Shown: in pieces, positions 1 through 8,853 of the stretch | Layout: each line of letters starts with the position of its first letter | Position numbering within the stretch: position 1 is the stretch's first letter | NCBI GenBank assembly: GCA_017437005.1 | Contig: JAFSBZ010000017.1 | Span: forward strand, 30,599-94,598 | Direction: 5' to 3' | From: Clostridia bacterium | Lineage (GTDB): Bacteria > Bacillota > Clostridia > Oscillospirales > Acutalibacteraceae | Length of the DNA: 64,000 bases | The notes under the pieces: generated by a model | The model's database searches: none | The model's input: the letters and a program-made list of their open reading frames with translations, nothing else | Told to the model about the DNA's origin: nothing | Made by a program: the position numbers and the translations under genes

Positions 1-1
1 C

Positions 2-391
2 CTTACCGAAGCTAACTATGCTAATATGAATGCCCACCAGACCATCTACGTTGTAACACCCGAAGCTACAAATTCAAGCCAGCTTATGTTCCGTGACAAT
101 ATTGTTCCTATGATTCAGGGCAAACACGTGCTTATTTTGGCAGTATCGGTAGCTACAGGCCGTACCGTTGAAACCGCTGTTGACGCTATTAAATACTATG
201 GTGGTAATGTTGCGGGCATTTGTTCTATCTTTGCCACAAAAAAAGAGCGCGCAGGAATACCTGTAAACTCTATATTTAATCCCGAGGATCTTCCTGACTA
301 CCAAAACTACAAGCCACACGAATGCCCGCTTTGTAAAGCAGGCCAAAAGATTGACGCGCTTGTAAACTGTCACGGTTGTTCAAAACTTTAA
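2..391 (+). CDS. Phosphoribosyltransferase-fold protein, orotate phosphoribosyltransferase-like (5' end outside window)
   Basis: The frame is open from the first bases, so the gene begins upstream of the window and only the last 129 codons are seen. The segment GKHVLILAVSVATGRT occupies the place of the PRPP-binding loop of type I phosphoribosyltransferases, but the usual pair of acidic residues before the TG is replaced by A-V-S. The tail carries two CxxC pairs (CPLC and CHGC), which could bind a metal. Orotate phosphoribosyltransferases of Clostridia look like this, as far as I recall. The gene ends 18 bases before rhaA and is probably co-transcribed with it. Whether it is catalytically competent cannot be judged without the N-terminal half. 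Confidence 0.55.
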   Translation, partial: LTEANYANMNAHQTIYVVTPEATNSSQLMFRDNIVPMIQGKHVLILAVSVATGRTVETAVDAIKYYGGNVAGICSIFATKKERAGIPVNSIFNPEDLPDYQNYKPHECPLCKAGQKIDALVNCHGCSKL

Positions 392-409
392 TAAAAGAGG
401 TATAAAAAT

Positions 410-1657
410 ATGAGTAGATTAGAAGAAGCTAAAAAACAATACGCGGCGCTTGGCATTGATGTTGACGCTGTAATCGAAACACTAAAAAAACAGCCTGTAT
501 CACTTCACTGCTGGCAGGGTGATGACGTTATTGGTTTTGACCACGACGGCCCACTTACCGGTGGTATACAGACCACAGGTAACTACCCCGGTAAAGCACG
601 CACACCCGAAGAGCTTATGGCAGATATGGATATGGTTATCTCGCTTTGCCCAGGTATGAAAAAAATTAACGTTCACGCGTGCTACGCAATTTTCGAGGAC
701 GGCTTTGTTGACCGTGATAAGTTAGAACCAAAGCACTTTGAAAAGTGGGTCCAATTTGCAAAGAAGCACGGTATGGGTCTTGACTTTAACCCAACCTTCT
801 TCTCGCATCCAATGGCAGACAGCGGTCTTACCCTTTCAAGCCCTGACGAGAATATCCGTAATTTCTGGATTGAGCACGGTAAGGCTTGTGTAAGAATTTC
901 TGAGTATTTTGCAAAAGAAACAGGCGTACCCTGTGTTATGAATATTTGGACAGGCGACGGTCTTAAGGATATTCCTGCTGACAGAATGGGACCACGCGTT
1001 AGATATAAGGAATCTATCGAGGCTATTTTATCAGAGCCATTTGACAAAAATCTTGTTAAGCCTTGCGTAGAATCAAAGGTATTTGGTATCGGTGTAGAGG
1101 CTTATACCGTAGGCTCGGCTGAATTTTCACTAACCTTTGCCGCAACACACGACGGCTGCTTACCGCTTATGGACAACGGTCACTATCATCCAACCGAGGT
1201 TGTATCTGACAAGATTCCGGCTCTTCTTGCCTTCTTCCCAGAAATCGCACTACATATTACACGTCCAATTCGTTGGGACTCTGACCACGTAGTGCTTTTT
1301 GATGATGAAACACGCGAGATGGCAAAGGAAATCGTTCGTTGTGATGCATTTGACCGCGTATATATGGCGCTTGACTACTTTGATGCAAGCATTAACCGTA
1401 TTGCTGCATGGACTGTTGGTCTTCGTAGCTGGCAAAAGGCTTTACTTATGGCAATGCTTACACCAAACGCCCAACTTAAAGAATTACAAGACAAGGGCAA
1501 TTACACCGAGCTTATGGTAAGAAGTGAAGAGGTTAAGACCTTACCTTTCGGTGATATCTGGAACTACTACTGCGAGTGCTGTGGCGCACCTGTAGACGGC
1601 GAGTGGTTTGCACAAGTACAGGCATACGAAAAGGATGTTCTTTCAAAGAGAGCATAA
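410..1657 (+). CDS. rhaA: L-rhamnose isomerase
   Basis: Converts L-rhamnose to L-rhamnulose, the first step of rhamnose catabolism, in the cytoplasm. At 415 residues it has the normal family length and aligns from memory along its whole length with Escherichia coli RhaA: HCWQGDDV at residues 33-40, then GGIQTTGNYPGKAR, LGLDFNP-like and FSHP segments, the metal-binding region around SKVFGIG and DNGHYHPTEV, and the C-terminal SINRIAAW. An AAAAGAGG ribosome binding site precedes the ATG. RhaB, RhaD and a rhamnose transporter are not beside it. A strong terminator follows directly. Confidence 0.93.
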   Translation: MSRLEEAKKQYAALGIDVDAVIETLKKQPVSLHCWQGDDVIGFDHDGPLTGGIQTTGNYPGKARTPEELMADMDMVISLCPGMKKINVHACYAIFEDGFVDRDKLEPKHFEKWVQFAKKHGMGLDFNPTFFSHPMADSGLTLSSPDENIRNFWIEHGKACVRISEYFAKETGVPCVMNIWTGDGLKDIPADRMGPRVRYKESIEAILSEPFDKNLVKPCVESKVFGIGVEAYTVGSAEFSLTFAATHDGCLPLMDNGHYHPTEVVSDKIPALLAFFPEIALHITRPIRWDSDHVVLFDDETREMAKEIVRCDAFDRVYMALDYFDASINRIAAWTVGLRSWQKALLMAMLTPNAQLKELQDKGNYTELMVRSEEVKTLPFGDIWNYYCECCGAPVDGEWFAQVQAYEKDVLSKRA

Positions 1658-1671
1658 TTAAACACAAAGAT

Positions 1672-1700
1672 AAAAGGGATGGCTGTTGCCATCCCTTTTT
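1672..1700 (+). terminator. Rho-independent terminator after rhaA
   Basis: A 12-bp stem (AAAAGGGATGGC / GCCATCCCTTTT) with a four-base loop ends in a T run, 14 bases after the rhaA stop codon. Confidence 0.9.
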
Positions 1701-1787
1701 CCATATATATTATATCACAAAAATCACCTTTTTACAAGTCTTGTAATCTTCCAACTATAACTGTAAAATTGTTATACAAATAATTTA

Positions 1788-2594
1788 ATGATGGTGATTG
1801 ATATAAACAGTCAAATTAATTCACAATTTCTTAAACTATATAATGATAAATTGTTGCTGATAGATTATTTAAATTCTTTAATAAACAATAAAAAAGTTAT
1901 CGCTTTTGAAGATATTGGTTTTTGCTATTGGAATATATCTGATAGTTACGCGTTGCTTAAAGATGGACATCAACTCTTTGATAACCATAAAATATTTTAT
2001 GATTATATAAAAAATTACAATAAGAATTATTTGCTATGGTTGGTTTGCGATGCAACACAAAAATTAACCCTTGAGCATAACGGCTACAGTGATTTTTGGT
2101 GGCAAATTTATAAAGAAGCCGTGACAAAAAATCAAAACAGCATAAATCATTTTGCACTATTTTGTGCTCATCGCGCCGCTCTATACACAAATAAAACTGT
2201 AGTGTATCAAAAACAAAATTTTGATTTTGCAATAGACTGCTTTCAAGATTTTCTCAAAGCCACAAGGAATACTGATGAATATATGTTTTACAAAACAGTC
2301 TATCAATCACTAACTACTAATTTTATGCCATTTGATAAAAACAAATTAAAGACTTTATGCAAAAATTGGTTTTGTTATTTATCACAACCAAAATCCGAAA
2401 GTCGGTTTTTAATCGGCGAATGGCAAAGTTTGGTCACACCGTTTAATAAGCGCAAACAAGCAGAAATTGCCGTAAATTCGGTAATAAACGCGTTTATTTA
2501 TAACAACGAATTAAAACTTGCAAAAGATTTATATAAGACTGCCAGAAATTTCGGATTAAATAAAAACTCGTATATTGAAAAAAGATTAAATTGA
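1788..2594 (+). CDS. Hypothetical protein, helical, AT-rich
   Basis: I do not recognise this 268-residue protein. It is rich in Asn, Lys, Tyr and aromatic residues and looks all-helical, with a C-terminal stretch (NAFIYNNELKLAKDLYKTAR) resembling one TPR-like hairpin. There is no signal peptide and no membrane segment. The gene starts ATG-ATG with no clear AGGAGG upstream, so either methionine could be the start. Codon use is visibly more A/T-rich than in rhaA before it, which together with its isolation between a terminator and a repeat element suggests an acquired gene. No function is proposed. Confidence 0.6.
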   Translation: MMVIDINSQINSQFLKLYNDKLLLIDYLNSLINNKKVIAFEDIGFCYWNISDSYALLKDGHQLFDNHKIFYDYIKNYNKNYLLWLVCDATQKLTLEHNGYSDFWWQIYKEAVTKNQNSINHFALFCAHRAALYTNKTVVYQKQNFDFAIDCFQDFLKATRNTDEYMFYKTVYQSLTTNFMPFDKNKLKTLCKNWFCYLSQPKSESRFLIGEWQSLVTPFNKRKQAEIAVNSVINAFIYNNELKLAKDLYKTARNFGLNKNSYIEKRLN

Positions 2595-2605
2595 ATATTC
2601 ACTCC

Positions 2606-2680
2606 GTAGGGACCGACATCCTTGGCGGTCCGCACATTTAACTAAAAGTCTAACGGACTGTCGAGGACGCCAGTCCCTAC
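2606..2680. repeat. 75-bp inverted-repeat element (GTAGGGAC...GTCCCTAC)
   Basis: Two 27-base arms, GTAGGGACCGACATCC.. at 2606-2632 and its inverted copy at 2654-2680, match at 21 of 27 positions and enclose a short AT-rich loop. The differences are all transitions. A single arm of the same sequence recurs at 4945-4971. This looks like a dispersed palindromic intergenic element of the genome rather than a terminator. Confidence 0.75.
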
Positions 2681-2685
2681 AATAA

Positions 2686-2719
2686 AAAATTCTCTGCTTA
2701 AATCAAAAGCAGAGAATTT
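2686..2719. terminator. Bidirectional rho-independent terminator
   Basis: The stem AAATTCTCTGCTT / AAGCAGAGAATTT is followed by T runs on both strands. It ends the minus-strand alaS-to-esterase operon and can also stop transcription arriving from 1788-2594. Confidence 0.85.
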
Positions 2720-2725
2720 GTTTTT

Positions 2726-3814
2726 TTATAATTTAGCTTTTAAAAACTTAATATAATGATTCCAATCTTCGCGTGATAAGAAATGTCTGCCGGCACGAAG
2801 GTGGTAGCCTATATTACCCTCAGTCAAGTGGTCGTTTACTTCGGGCATTTTATCGGGAGTAATAAGTCCCTTTTCTCCCAAAAGCTCCCAAGCACTGCTT
2901 GCGTGAAGCGTGGTCAAAAACTCTGACACGGGGTCAGCGCCATAGTCCTCTACAGCCGAGCCAACACACACAAGTCGCGGTGCGATTGCTGCTATAACAT
3001 AAGCCTGATCGTAAGGTTTATCGTCTTCAGCGTCTACGAAATCCTTAAAATATTCGCAAAACCAATCCCAGCTGCCCCATCTAAAAAAGTCGGTAATTCG
3101 CTCGCCTGTACCGTGCTTTGAAGTTGCGGCGCCGCCGTAACCCGAATCATTTGATATTGCACACCAAAAACGTTCATCCTGCGCGGCGGTCCAAAGCGCA
3201 GTTTTACCAAGACGTGAATGACCAACAACCGCAGTGTGTGTAGCATCAATATCGTCGCGAGTAAGCAGGTAGTCAAGTGCACGTGATGCGGCATACGACC
3301 ACATACCAATCTTACCCCATTCGCTTTTATCTTGACGGGGGTGTGTTACACCAAACATTTTACCCATTCCGTCTGAAAAATCGCCGCCCAAATTGTCGTT
3401 TACAACATCGGTATAAACCATTATAAACAACGCAAAGCCTTGGTCGGTTATTTCTTCAATAGGCAAATAACGGTCGGGGGCGCGACGAAAAGCGTGGTTT
3501 AAAAACACGGGTGGTTTTTCTACGCCGTTTGGAATATAAAGTTCACTATAAAATGTAAACGGTCCGCTTGGTGTATTAAAGGTAATGTTTATGTGCTGTT
3601 CAGTCACCTTACCGGCATAGGCAAGCTTATCTTCAAAAATCACTTCACCTTTGCCGCACCCCAAACACTCGGGAGTGTAGCCATAAGAATATTTTTGCAA
3701 ATCGTCAAGCATTTCGGCTCGGCGCTCCCGCCAATTTTCTACTGTAACTACGCTGCCGTCGTTCATCTTTAAAATAGGTAGCAAGTCGCGTTCTTTAAGT
3801 ATTTCTTTTAACAT
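2726..3814 (-). CDS. CE15-like glucuronoyl/acetylxylan esterase-type alpha/beta hydrolase
   Basis: The 362-residue protein carries the nucleophile elbow GHSRLGKTALW followed by DERFWCAISNDSGYGG, the pattern of carbohydrate esterase family 15 and its relatives (usual motif GCSRxGK). A late EDYGADP acidic segment and a C-terminal LRAGRHFLSREDW segment are plausible sites for the acidic residue and catalytic histidine. No signal peptide is seen, so it probably acts inside the cell on imported oligosaccharides. It starts one base after the PAP2 stop codon (TAA-A-ATG) with GGTGA as ribosome binding site. Substrate is not determined; annotation as acetylxylan esterase is equally likely. Confidence 0.7.
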   Translation of the reverse strand: MLKEILKERDLLPILKMNDGSVVTVENWRERRAEMLDDLQKYSYGYTPECLGCGKGEVIFEDKLAYAGKVTEQHINITFNTPSGPFTFYSELYIPNGVEKPPVFLNHAFRRAPDRYLPIEEITDQGFALFIMVYTDVVNDNLGGDFSDGMGKMFGVTHPRQDKSEWGKIGMWSYAASRALDYLLTRDDIDATHTAVVGHSRLGKTALWTAAQDERFWCAISNDSGYGGAATSKHGTGERITDFFRWGSWDWFCEYFKDFVDAEDDKPYDQAYVIAAIAPRLVCVGSAVEDYGADPVSEFLTTLHASSAWELLGEKGLITPDKMPEVNDHLTEGNIGYHLRAGRHFLSREDWNHYIKFLKAKL

Positions 3815-3815
3815 T

Positions 3816-4373
3816 TTATTTCACCAACTTAGACTTTTTGTTGTCAATAGCTTTGTATATTTTATCAACTATTATAAATGCGATAAATCCGTTAAGCAGT
3901 CCTAATAACGCGCCTGCAATAACGTCTGTTGGGTAGTGCATATAAAGGTAAATTCTTGAAAAGCCTATAAAGCCACCCAACACAAAAGCAACCTTACCCC
4001 ATCTTTTATCACATAGGTACATTGCCATACCACTTTCAAAGCAACAGCGTGTGTGACCTGATGGAAAAGAATAGTCACTTAGTCTTTCAATAAGCATATT
4101 AGGTACTATTTCGGGATTAACGGTGTATGGACGCGGCCGTGCAAAAAGGTTTTTAAGCCCCAAATTACCTACAATAAGACCAAGCAGTAATGCAAGACCA
4201 AGCGTTATGCCCATTTTTCGTGACGGCTTAAAGCAGATAAGTGCTATTGCCAAAACAATCCACACTATACCGTCATCGGCAAGTCGGGTAAGCAGCACCA
4301 TCATATCATCTAAAAAACCAAAACGAAGATGTTCTTGAATAAAATCAAGAATTTTTAGTTCAAATTCATTCAT
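3816..4373 (-). CDS. PAP2-family membrane phosphatase
   Basis: An integral membrane phosphatase of 185 residues with the three-part PAP2 signature: KNLFARPRP (74-82), SFPSGHT (102-108) and SRIYLYMHYPTD (139-150), including both catalytic histidines. Five or six hydrophobic segments are visible. Relatives remove the terminal phosphate of phosphatidate or undecaprenyl pyrophosphate; the substrate here is unknown. It lies 11 bases downstream of the phosphoribosyltransferase gene in the alaS operon. Confidence 0.88.
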   Translation of the reverse strand: MNEFELKILDFIQEHLRFGFLDDMMVLLTRLADDGIVWIVLAIALICFKPSRKMGITLGLALLLGLIVGNLGLKNLFARPRPYTVNPEIVPNMLIERLSDYSFPSGHTRCCFESGMAMYLCDKRWGKVAFVLGGFIGFSRIYLYMHYPTDVIAGALLGLLNGFIAFIIVDKIYKAIDNKKSKLVK

Positions 4374-4384
4374 AAAATTTCACC

Positions 4385-4924
4385 TTATTTAAAAAATAAA
4401 GGTAATTTTTCCAAAAAGATAATATCGTCACGGTCTGCAGCATCGCCTTCGGCTAAAAATGCGCACGCGGCGGCCTCAACGGCTCCTGCCTGTTTTAAAA
4501 GCTCACGAACAGCGGCAAGTGATTCACCTGTGCTGATAACATCGTCAATAACAAGCACTCTCTTACCCTTTATTTGCTCTACTTCGGTTTCACCAAGGTA
4601 AAGATGCTGTTCATTTTGTGTTGTAATGGAACGCACCGAAACGTCAAGCGGATTTCGCATATAAACCTTTACACCCTTACGAGCGATTATGTAAGGCTTG
4701 CCGCTTTGCCTTGCCATTTCATAAGCCATAGGAATACTCTTTGCCTCGGGGGTAAGAATTACATCAAACTCGGGAACCTTTTTAAGAAGTTCAGCACAGC
4801 CTGCAATAGTAAGCTCAACATCACCAAAGATTATAAAAGCGGCAATATCGAGCTTGTCGCTTACGGGAAATTTTTCGAGCTTGCGCTCAAGACCCGCAAT
4901 TTTTAAAGTATAAAATTCAGACAT
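4385..4924 (-). CDS. Phosphoribosyltransferase, adenine phosphoribosyltransferase-like
   Basis: A 179-residue type I phosphoribosyltransferase with the full PRPP-binding motif VLVIDDVISTGES at residues 123-135. The upstream segment ILTPEAKSIPMAYEMA and the RKGVKVYM hood-like stretch resemble adenine phosphoribosyltransferases, which salvage adenine to AMP in the cytoplasm. The length is right for Apt. The gene is fourth in the alaS operon, separated from the HIT gene by 78 bases holding a half copy of the dispersed repeat. Xanthine or another base as substrate cannot be excluded. Confidence 0.75.
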   Translation of the reverse strand: MSEFYTLKIAGLERKLEKFPVSDKLDIAAFIIFGDVELTIAGCAELLKKVPEFDVILTPEAKSIPMAYEMARQSGKPYIIARKGVKVYMRNPLDVSVRSITTQNEQHLYLGETEVEQIKGKRVLVIDDVISTGESLAAVRELLKQAGAVEAAACAFLAEGDAADRDDIIFLEKLPLFFK

Positions 4925-4944
4925 ATTTATTTCTCCTTACAATA

Positions 4945-4971
4945 CGGACCGTCAAGGATGCCGGTCCCTAC
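4945..4971. repeat. Half copy of the GTAGGGAC dispersed repeat
   Basis: A 27-base segment, CGGACCGTCAAGGATGCC.. ending GGTCCCTAC, is the reverse complement of the arm at 2606-2632 with two differences. It stands alone, without the second arm, in the gap between two genes of the same operon. Confidence 0.75.
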
Positions 4972-5002
4972 AATATAATGCTAATTTAATTGTGCATTAA
5001 TT

Positions 5003-5344
5003 TTAACCTGGAGGCCATTGTAGGTAGCGGCGTGCCAAAAGATGAAAATGAATATGACCCACCGTTTGACCACCGTCTTTACCACAGTTATTTACCACAC
5101 GGAAACCATCTTCAAGTTTTTCTTGCGCCGCAATTTTAGCCACAGCTTCAAAAATTTTTGAAATGTAATGACTGTTTTCTGCATTTATTTCAGCCGCCGA
5201 TGCAATGTGTATCTTTGGCACTATAACTGCGTGAAAAGGCGCTTGTGGATCAATGTCTAAAAAAGCGTAAACCCACTCGTCTTCATAAACCTTGGTAGAG
5301 GGTATCTCCCCTGCGATTATTTTACAAAACAAACAATCAGACAT
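5003..5344 (-). CDS. HIT-family (Hint-type) nucleotide hydrolase
   Basis: A 113-residue histidine-triad protein with the catalytic HIHFHLL motif beginning at residue 97 and the typical N-terminus CLFCKIIAGEIPSTKVYED, where C4 and C7 can bind zinc. It ends WPPG as the family does. Hint proteins hydrolyse nucleoside phosphoramidates such as AMP-lysine in the cytoplasm. It sits between the MBL gene (11-base gap) and the phosphoribosyltransferase gene. The adenylate product of Hint hydrolysis fits an operon that contains an aminoacyl-tRNA synthetase, but that link is inference. Confidence 0.92.
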   Translation of the reverse strand: MSDCLFCKIIAGEIPSTKVYEDEWVYAFLDIDPQAPFHAVIVPKIHIASAAEINAENSHYISKIFEAVAKIAAQEKLEDGFRVVNNCGKDGGQTVGHIHFHLLARRYLQWPPG

Positions 5345-5355
5345 ATTTAATTCTC

Positions 5356-6180
5356 CTATATTTCTATTTCTAAGCCTTCATAAGAAGTGATAAAACCGTT
5401 TTCTTTTGCAATGGGTACAAAATCATCATACACGGCATCTCCGCCATTGTGCGAAAAATGATTGAGTATAAATTTAGTGTTGCCGTCAACAAGTCCACAC
5501 GCAAGCATCTCGTCACGGGTTTTAATATTGCGCGGCAAGCCCATATGTGCTGAATAACCGATATCGGTAGTGCCCGCGGTACAATCCATAACAACCGCAT
5601 CAAAATAAAGACCGCTGTTTTTTAAATATTCCCAAGTTTCTTCGGGCAGCAAGCCTGTATCTTGCGCGTAAAGTAGCGTTTTGTTTTCCTTAACGATTAT
5701 GTATATGTACGGATTTTCGGTACCGTGAGTAGCTTTAAGGGCAGTTACGGCATAATCACCAATATTAAAAGGCTTGAACGCGGGGTGTGATTCACACTTT
5801 AAAAACCCGCGCGAATTTGCCACTATTTCAGAAAGAGGTGCTTTTATATCCACACTACCGTGAACCGTAATACCGTGCCAATCCTCAGGAGGACAAGAAA
5901 AACCTCTTGCCATCCAGTTTAAATCATTAGAATAAAAATGGTCGTCGTGTATATGGGTAATAAGAATATTTTTAATATCTAAAAGATTTATATTGTGCGT
6001 TATTGCGTGATAATAGGTGTCACACGGATAATCTATAAACAAATCGTTATCTATGAGTGTTTGTGACCGTGTGCGAATATTTTTACCGCCAAGAGCTTTT
6101 GCCTTTTTACAATTTTCGCAGTCGCAAAACATTGCGGGGAACGCCTCGGCCGCCGCAGTACCTAAAAATTTAATTTTCAT
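5356..6180 (-). CDS. MBL-fold metallo-hydrolase, PhnP-like phosphodiesterase
   Basis: A 274-residue metallo-beta-lactamase-fold enzyme. The metal motif HIHDDH lies at residues 76-81, with further ligands expected at THG (about 171), the D of DCTAG and the late NHFSHNG histidine. An N-terminal CDCENCKKA cysteine cluster (C19, C21, C24) matches the structural zinc site known in PhnP. PhnP-type enzymes cleave cyclic phosphodiesters; the substrate here is unknown, and no other phn gene is near. The gene follows alaS by five bases, so it is translated from the alaS transcript. Confidence 0.8.
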   Translation of the reverse strand: MKIKFLGTAAAEAFPAMFCDCENCKKAKALGGKNIRTRSQTLIDNDLFIDYPCDTYYHAITHNINLLDIKNILITHIHDDHFYSNDLNWMARGFSCPPEDWHGITVHGSVDIKAPLSEIVANSRGFLKCESHPAFKPFNIGDYAVTALKATHGTENPYIYIIVKENKTLLYAQDTGLLPEETWEYLKNSGLYFDAVVMDCTAGTTDIGYSAHMGLPRNIKTRDEMLACGLVDGNTKFILNHFSHNGGDAVYDDFVPIAKENGFITSYEGLEIEI

Positions 6181-6185
6181 AATAC

Positions 6186-8813
6186 TTATTTCAACTGACC
6201 TTCAACGATAGAGTTTACAGCAGCCAAAGCTTCGTCAACCTTTGCAATTTCTTTACCGCCTGCCATAGCGCTGTCAGGCTTGCCGCCACCGTTACCTCCG
6301 GCAATTTGAGCCACTGCACGAACAATGTTACCTGCGTGTGCGCCCTTTGTAAGCGCCACTTTACCAACACCTGCGCAAAATGTTAGCTTTTCACCGTTAA
6401 CAGCCGCCAAAACTGCAACGGCATCATCATTTTCGGCTTTTATAGTATCAATCATTTTACGAAGCTCGTCGGGTGCTGTGCCGTCAAATTTAGCGGTTGC
6501 TACCTTAACACCGCTTATATCGGTAGCGTTTGCCATAAGGTCATTAAGCTTGCCTGAAGCAAGCTTTGCTTCGAGTGATTCAATTTTCTTTGAATCCTCT
6601 TTCATTTGCTTTACAGTAGCCGCAGCCTTAACCGCTACATCCTCGATATTACCGATTTTAAGGGTAGCCGCAGTGTCTGCAAGCAATGATTTATAATGAT
6701 TTATAAGATTTACAACATTAAAGCCTGTGTATGCCTCAATACGACGTGTGCCTGCCGCAATACCGCTTTCGCTTATAATTCTGAACAAACCGATTTTGCC
6801 CGTATTGTCAACGTGGGTACCGCCGCAAAGTTCGGTAGAAAAGTCACCTGCTTTTACAACGCGAACGATATCACCGTACTTTTCGCCAAAGAGTGCCATA
6901 GCGCCAAGAGCACGAGCCTCGTCAATAGGCATTTCACGATTATCAACCACAATGCCGTCGAGAATAGCCGTATTAACAAGTGTTTCAACCTTTTCGATTT
7001 CTTCGGCAGTTAAAGCTGAAAAATGGGTAAAGTCAAAACGAACTGCCTTTTCATTTACAAGCTGACCTGCCTGCTCAACATGTGTACCAAGAACCTGACG
7101 CAAAGCCGCCTGTAAAAGATGAGCCGCAGTATGATTACGGCGAATAGCCTCACGACGCTCAACAGCAATTTTTACGTTTACTTTATCGCCAACAGAAAGC
7201 GTGCCGTTTACAATAACCGCTTGGTGAGTAAATACACCACCCGTGGTCTTTTTGGTATCTTCGATAATAAATACAGTATCAGAATTTTTTGTACATAAAG
7301 TTCCTCTATCGCCTACCTGACCGCCGCTTTCAGCATAGCATACGGTTTTATCAAGCACAACTATTGCCTTGCAGTTTTCAGCGTTTGATACGTGCTCGCC
7401 CTCAACAACTATATCAAGAACGGTGGCATCACATTCATTTTGTGTATAACCTAAAAATTCGGTAGCGGCAATATCGTCAAAGTTAATGCCGTCACTGCTC
7501 CAGCTTTCACCGTCAGATGCCTTGCGCGCATTACGAGCCTTTTCGCGCTGCTGTTGCATCAAATTGTTAAATCCTTCCTCGTCAACGGTCATACCCTTTT
7601 CGGCCAAAATATCACGTGTTAGGTCAAGCGGGAAGCCATAAGTATCGTAAAGACGGAATGCATCCTCACCAGAGAGTGTGCCGCCGTTTGCGGTAAGGTC
7701 AGCAAGTATTGTAAGGCCTTGGTCAATAGTCTTTGAAAAGCTTGCTTCTTCGTTTGCGATAACCTTTTTTATAAGCTCTTGTTTTTCTATAAGTTCGGGG
7801 TAACCCGAAGCGTTTTCTTTAATTACTGCTTCAACCATTTCTACAAGGAACGGACGGTCAATACCTATAAGACGACCGTGACGGGCAGCACGACGAATAA
7901 GACGGCGAAGCACGTATCCACGGCCCTCATTTGAAGGAATAATACCGTCGCTGATCATAAATGTAGATGCACGTGCGTGGTCGGTAATAGCACGGATAGA
8001 AATGTCAACCTTGTTATCCTTGCCATACTCTTTTCCCGATATTTCGCAAACCTTGTCAAGTATATTGCGGATGGTATCCACCTCAAACATATTGTCAACA
8101 CCCTGCATAACGCAAGCAAGACGCTCAAGACCCATACCTGTGTCAATATTTTTGTGTTCAAGCTCGGTGTAGGTGCCATCACCCATATTGTTAAACTGGG
8201 TGAATACGTTGTTCCAGATTTCCATATATCTGTCACATTCACAGCCTGGCTTACAATCAGGACTGCCACAGCCGTACTTTTCACCGCGGTCAAAGTAAAT
8301 CTCGCTGCAAGGACCGCAGGGACCTGTACCGTGCTCCCAGAAGTTGTCTGCCTTGCCAAGCTTTACAATTCTTTCTTCGGGCACGCCGATAACGTCACGC
8401 CAGAGTGCATATGCCTCGTCATCCTCTTCATAAACAGATGGCCAAAGCAGCTCTGCAGGAATTTCCAAATCCTTTGTCAAGAATTCCCACGCCCACGGAA
8501 TAGCCTCGTTTTTAAAGTAATCACCGAAAGAGAAGTTACCGAGCATTTCAAAATATGTACCGTGACGCGCAGTAATACCAACACGCTCAAGGTCGGGTGT
8601 GCGAATACACTTCTGACAAGTGGTAACGCGACTTCTTGGTGGGATTACCTCGCCTGTGAAATACTTTTTCATAGGCGCCATACCCGAGTTTATAAGCAGT
8701 AATGATTTATCATTATTTGGTACCAAAGAGAAGCTGCCAAGACGCAGGTGACCCTTTGATTCAAAAAATGATAAATACCTTTCTCTAAGTTCGTTAAGTG
8801 ACATCCATTTCAT
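6186..8813 (-). CDS. alaS: Alanine-tRNA ligase
   Basis: Charges tRNA-Ala with alanine and edits mischarged serine or glycine. The start is the ATG at 8813, which has AAGGAAG about eight bases upstream; a longer open frame to 8882 would put the start within the promoter. This gives 875 residues, the normal AlaRS length. Seen in order: the class II catalytic domain (KCIRTPDLERVG, HGTYFEMLGNFSFGDYF), the editing domain with NHTAAHLLQ and CGGTHV zinc ligands, and the C-terminal DHHA1 region ending in a glycine-rich AQIAGGNGGG stretch. First gene of a six-gene operon. Confidence 0.97.
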   Translation of the reverse strand: MKWMSLNELRERYLSFFESKGHLRLGSFSLVPNNDKSLLLINSGMAPMKKYFTGEVIPPRSRVTTCQKCIRTPDLERVGITARHGTYFEMLGNFSFGDYFKNEAIPWAWEFLTKDLEIPAELLWPSVYEEDDEAYALWRDVIGVPEERIVKLGKADNFWEHGTGPCGPCSEIYFDRGEKYGCGSPDCKPGCECDRYMEIWNNVFTQFNNMGDGTYTELEHKNIDTGMGLERLACVMQGVDNMFEVDTIRNILDKVCEISGKEYGKDNKVDISIRAITDHARASTFMISDGIIPSNEGRGYVLRRLIRRAARHGRLIGIDRPFLVEMVEAVIKENASGYPELIEKQELIKKVIANEEASFSKTIDQGLTILADLTANGGTLSGEDAFRLYDTYGFPLDLTRDILAEKGMTVDEEGFNNLMQQQREKARNARKASDGESWSSDGINFDDIAATEFLGYTQNECDATVLDIVVEGEHVSNAENCKAIVVLDKTVCYAESGGQVGDRGTLCTKNSDTVFIIEDTKKTTGGVFTHQAVIVNGTLSVGDKVNVKIAVERREAIRRNHTAAHLLQAALRQVLGTHVEQAGQLVNEKAVRFDFTHFSALTAEEIEKVETLVNTAILDGIVVDNREMPIDEARALGAMALFGEKYGDIVRVVKAGDFSTELCGGTHVDNTGKIGLFRIISESGIAAGTRRIEAYTGFNVVNLINHYKSLLADTAATLKIGNIEDVAVKAAATVKQMKEDSKKIESLEAKLASGKLNDLMANATDISGVKVATAKFDGTAPDELRKMIDTIKAENDDAVAVLAAVNGEKLTFCAGVGKVALTKGAHAGNIVRAVAQIAGGNGGGKPDSAMAGGKEIAKVDEALAAVNSIVEGQLK

Positions 8814-8853
8814 AATTATTACTTCCTTAAAATAAAGATAAACATACACAATG

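Noticed and set aside
7977-8702. A 241-codon open frame opposite alaS.
   Set aside because: It mirrors the codon pattern of alaS, has no ribosome binding site and encodes no recognisable domain.
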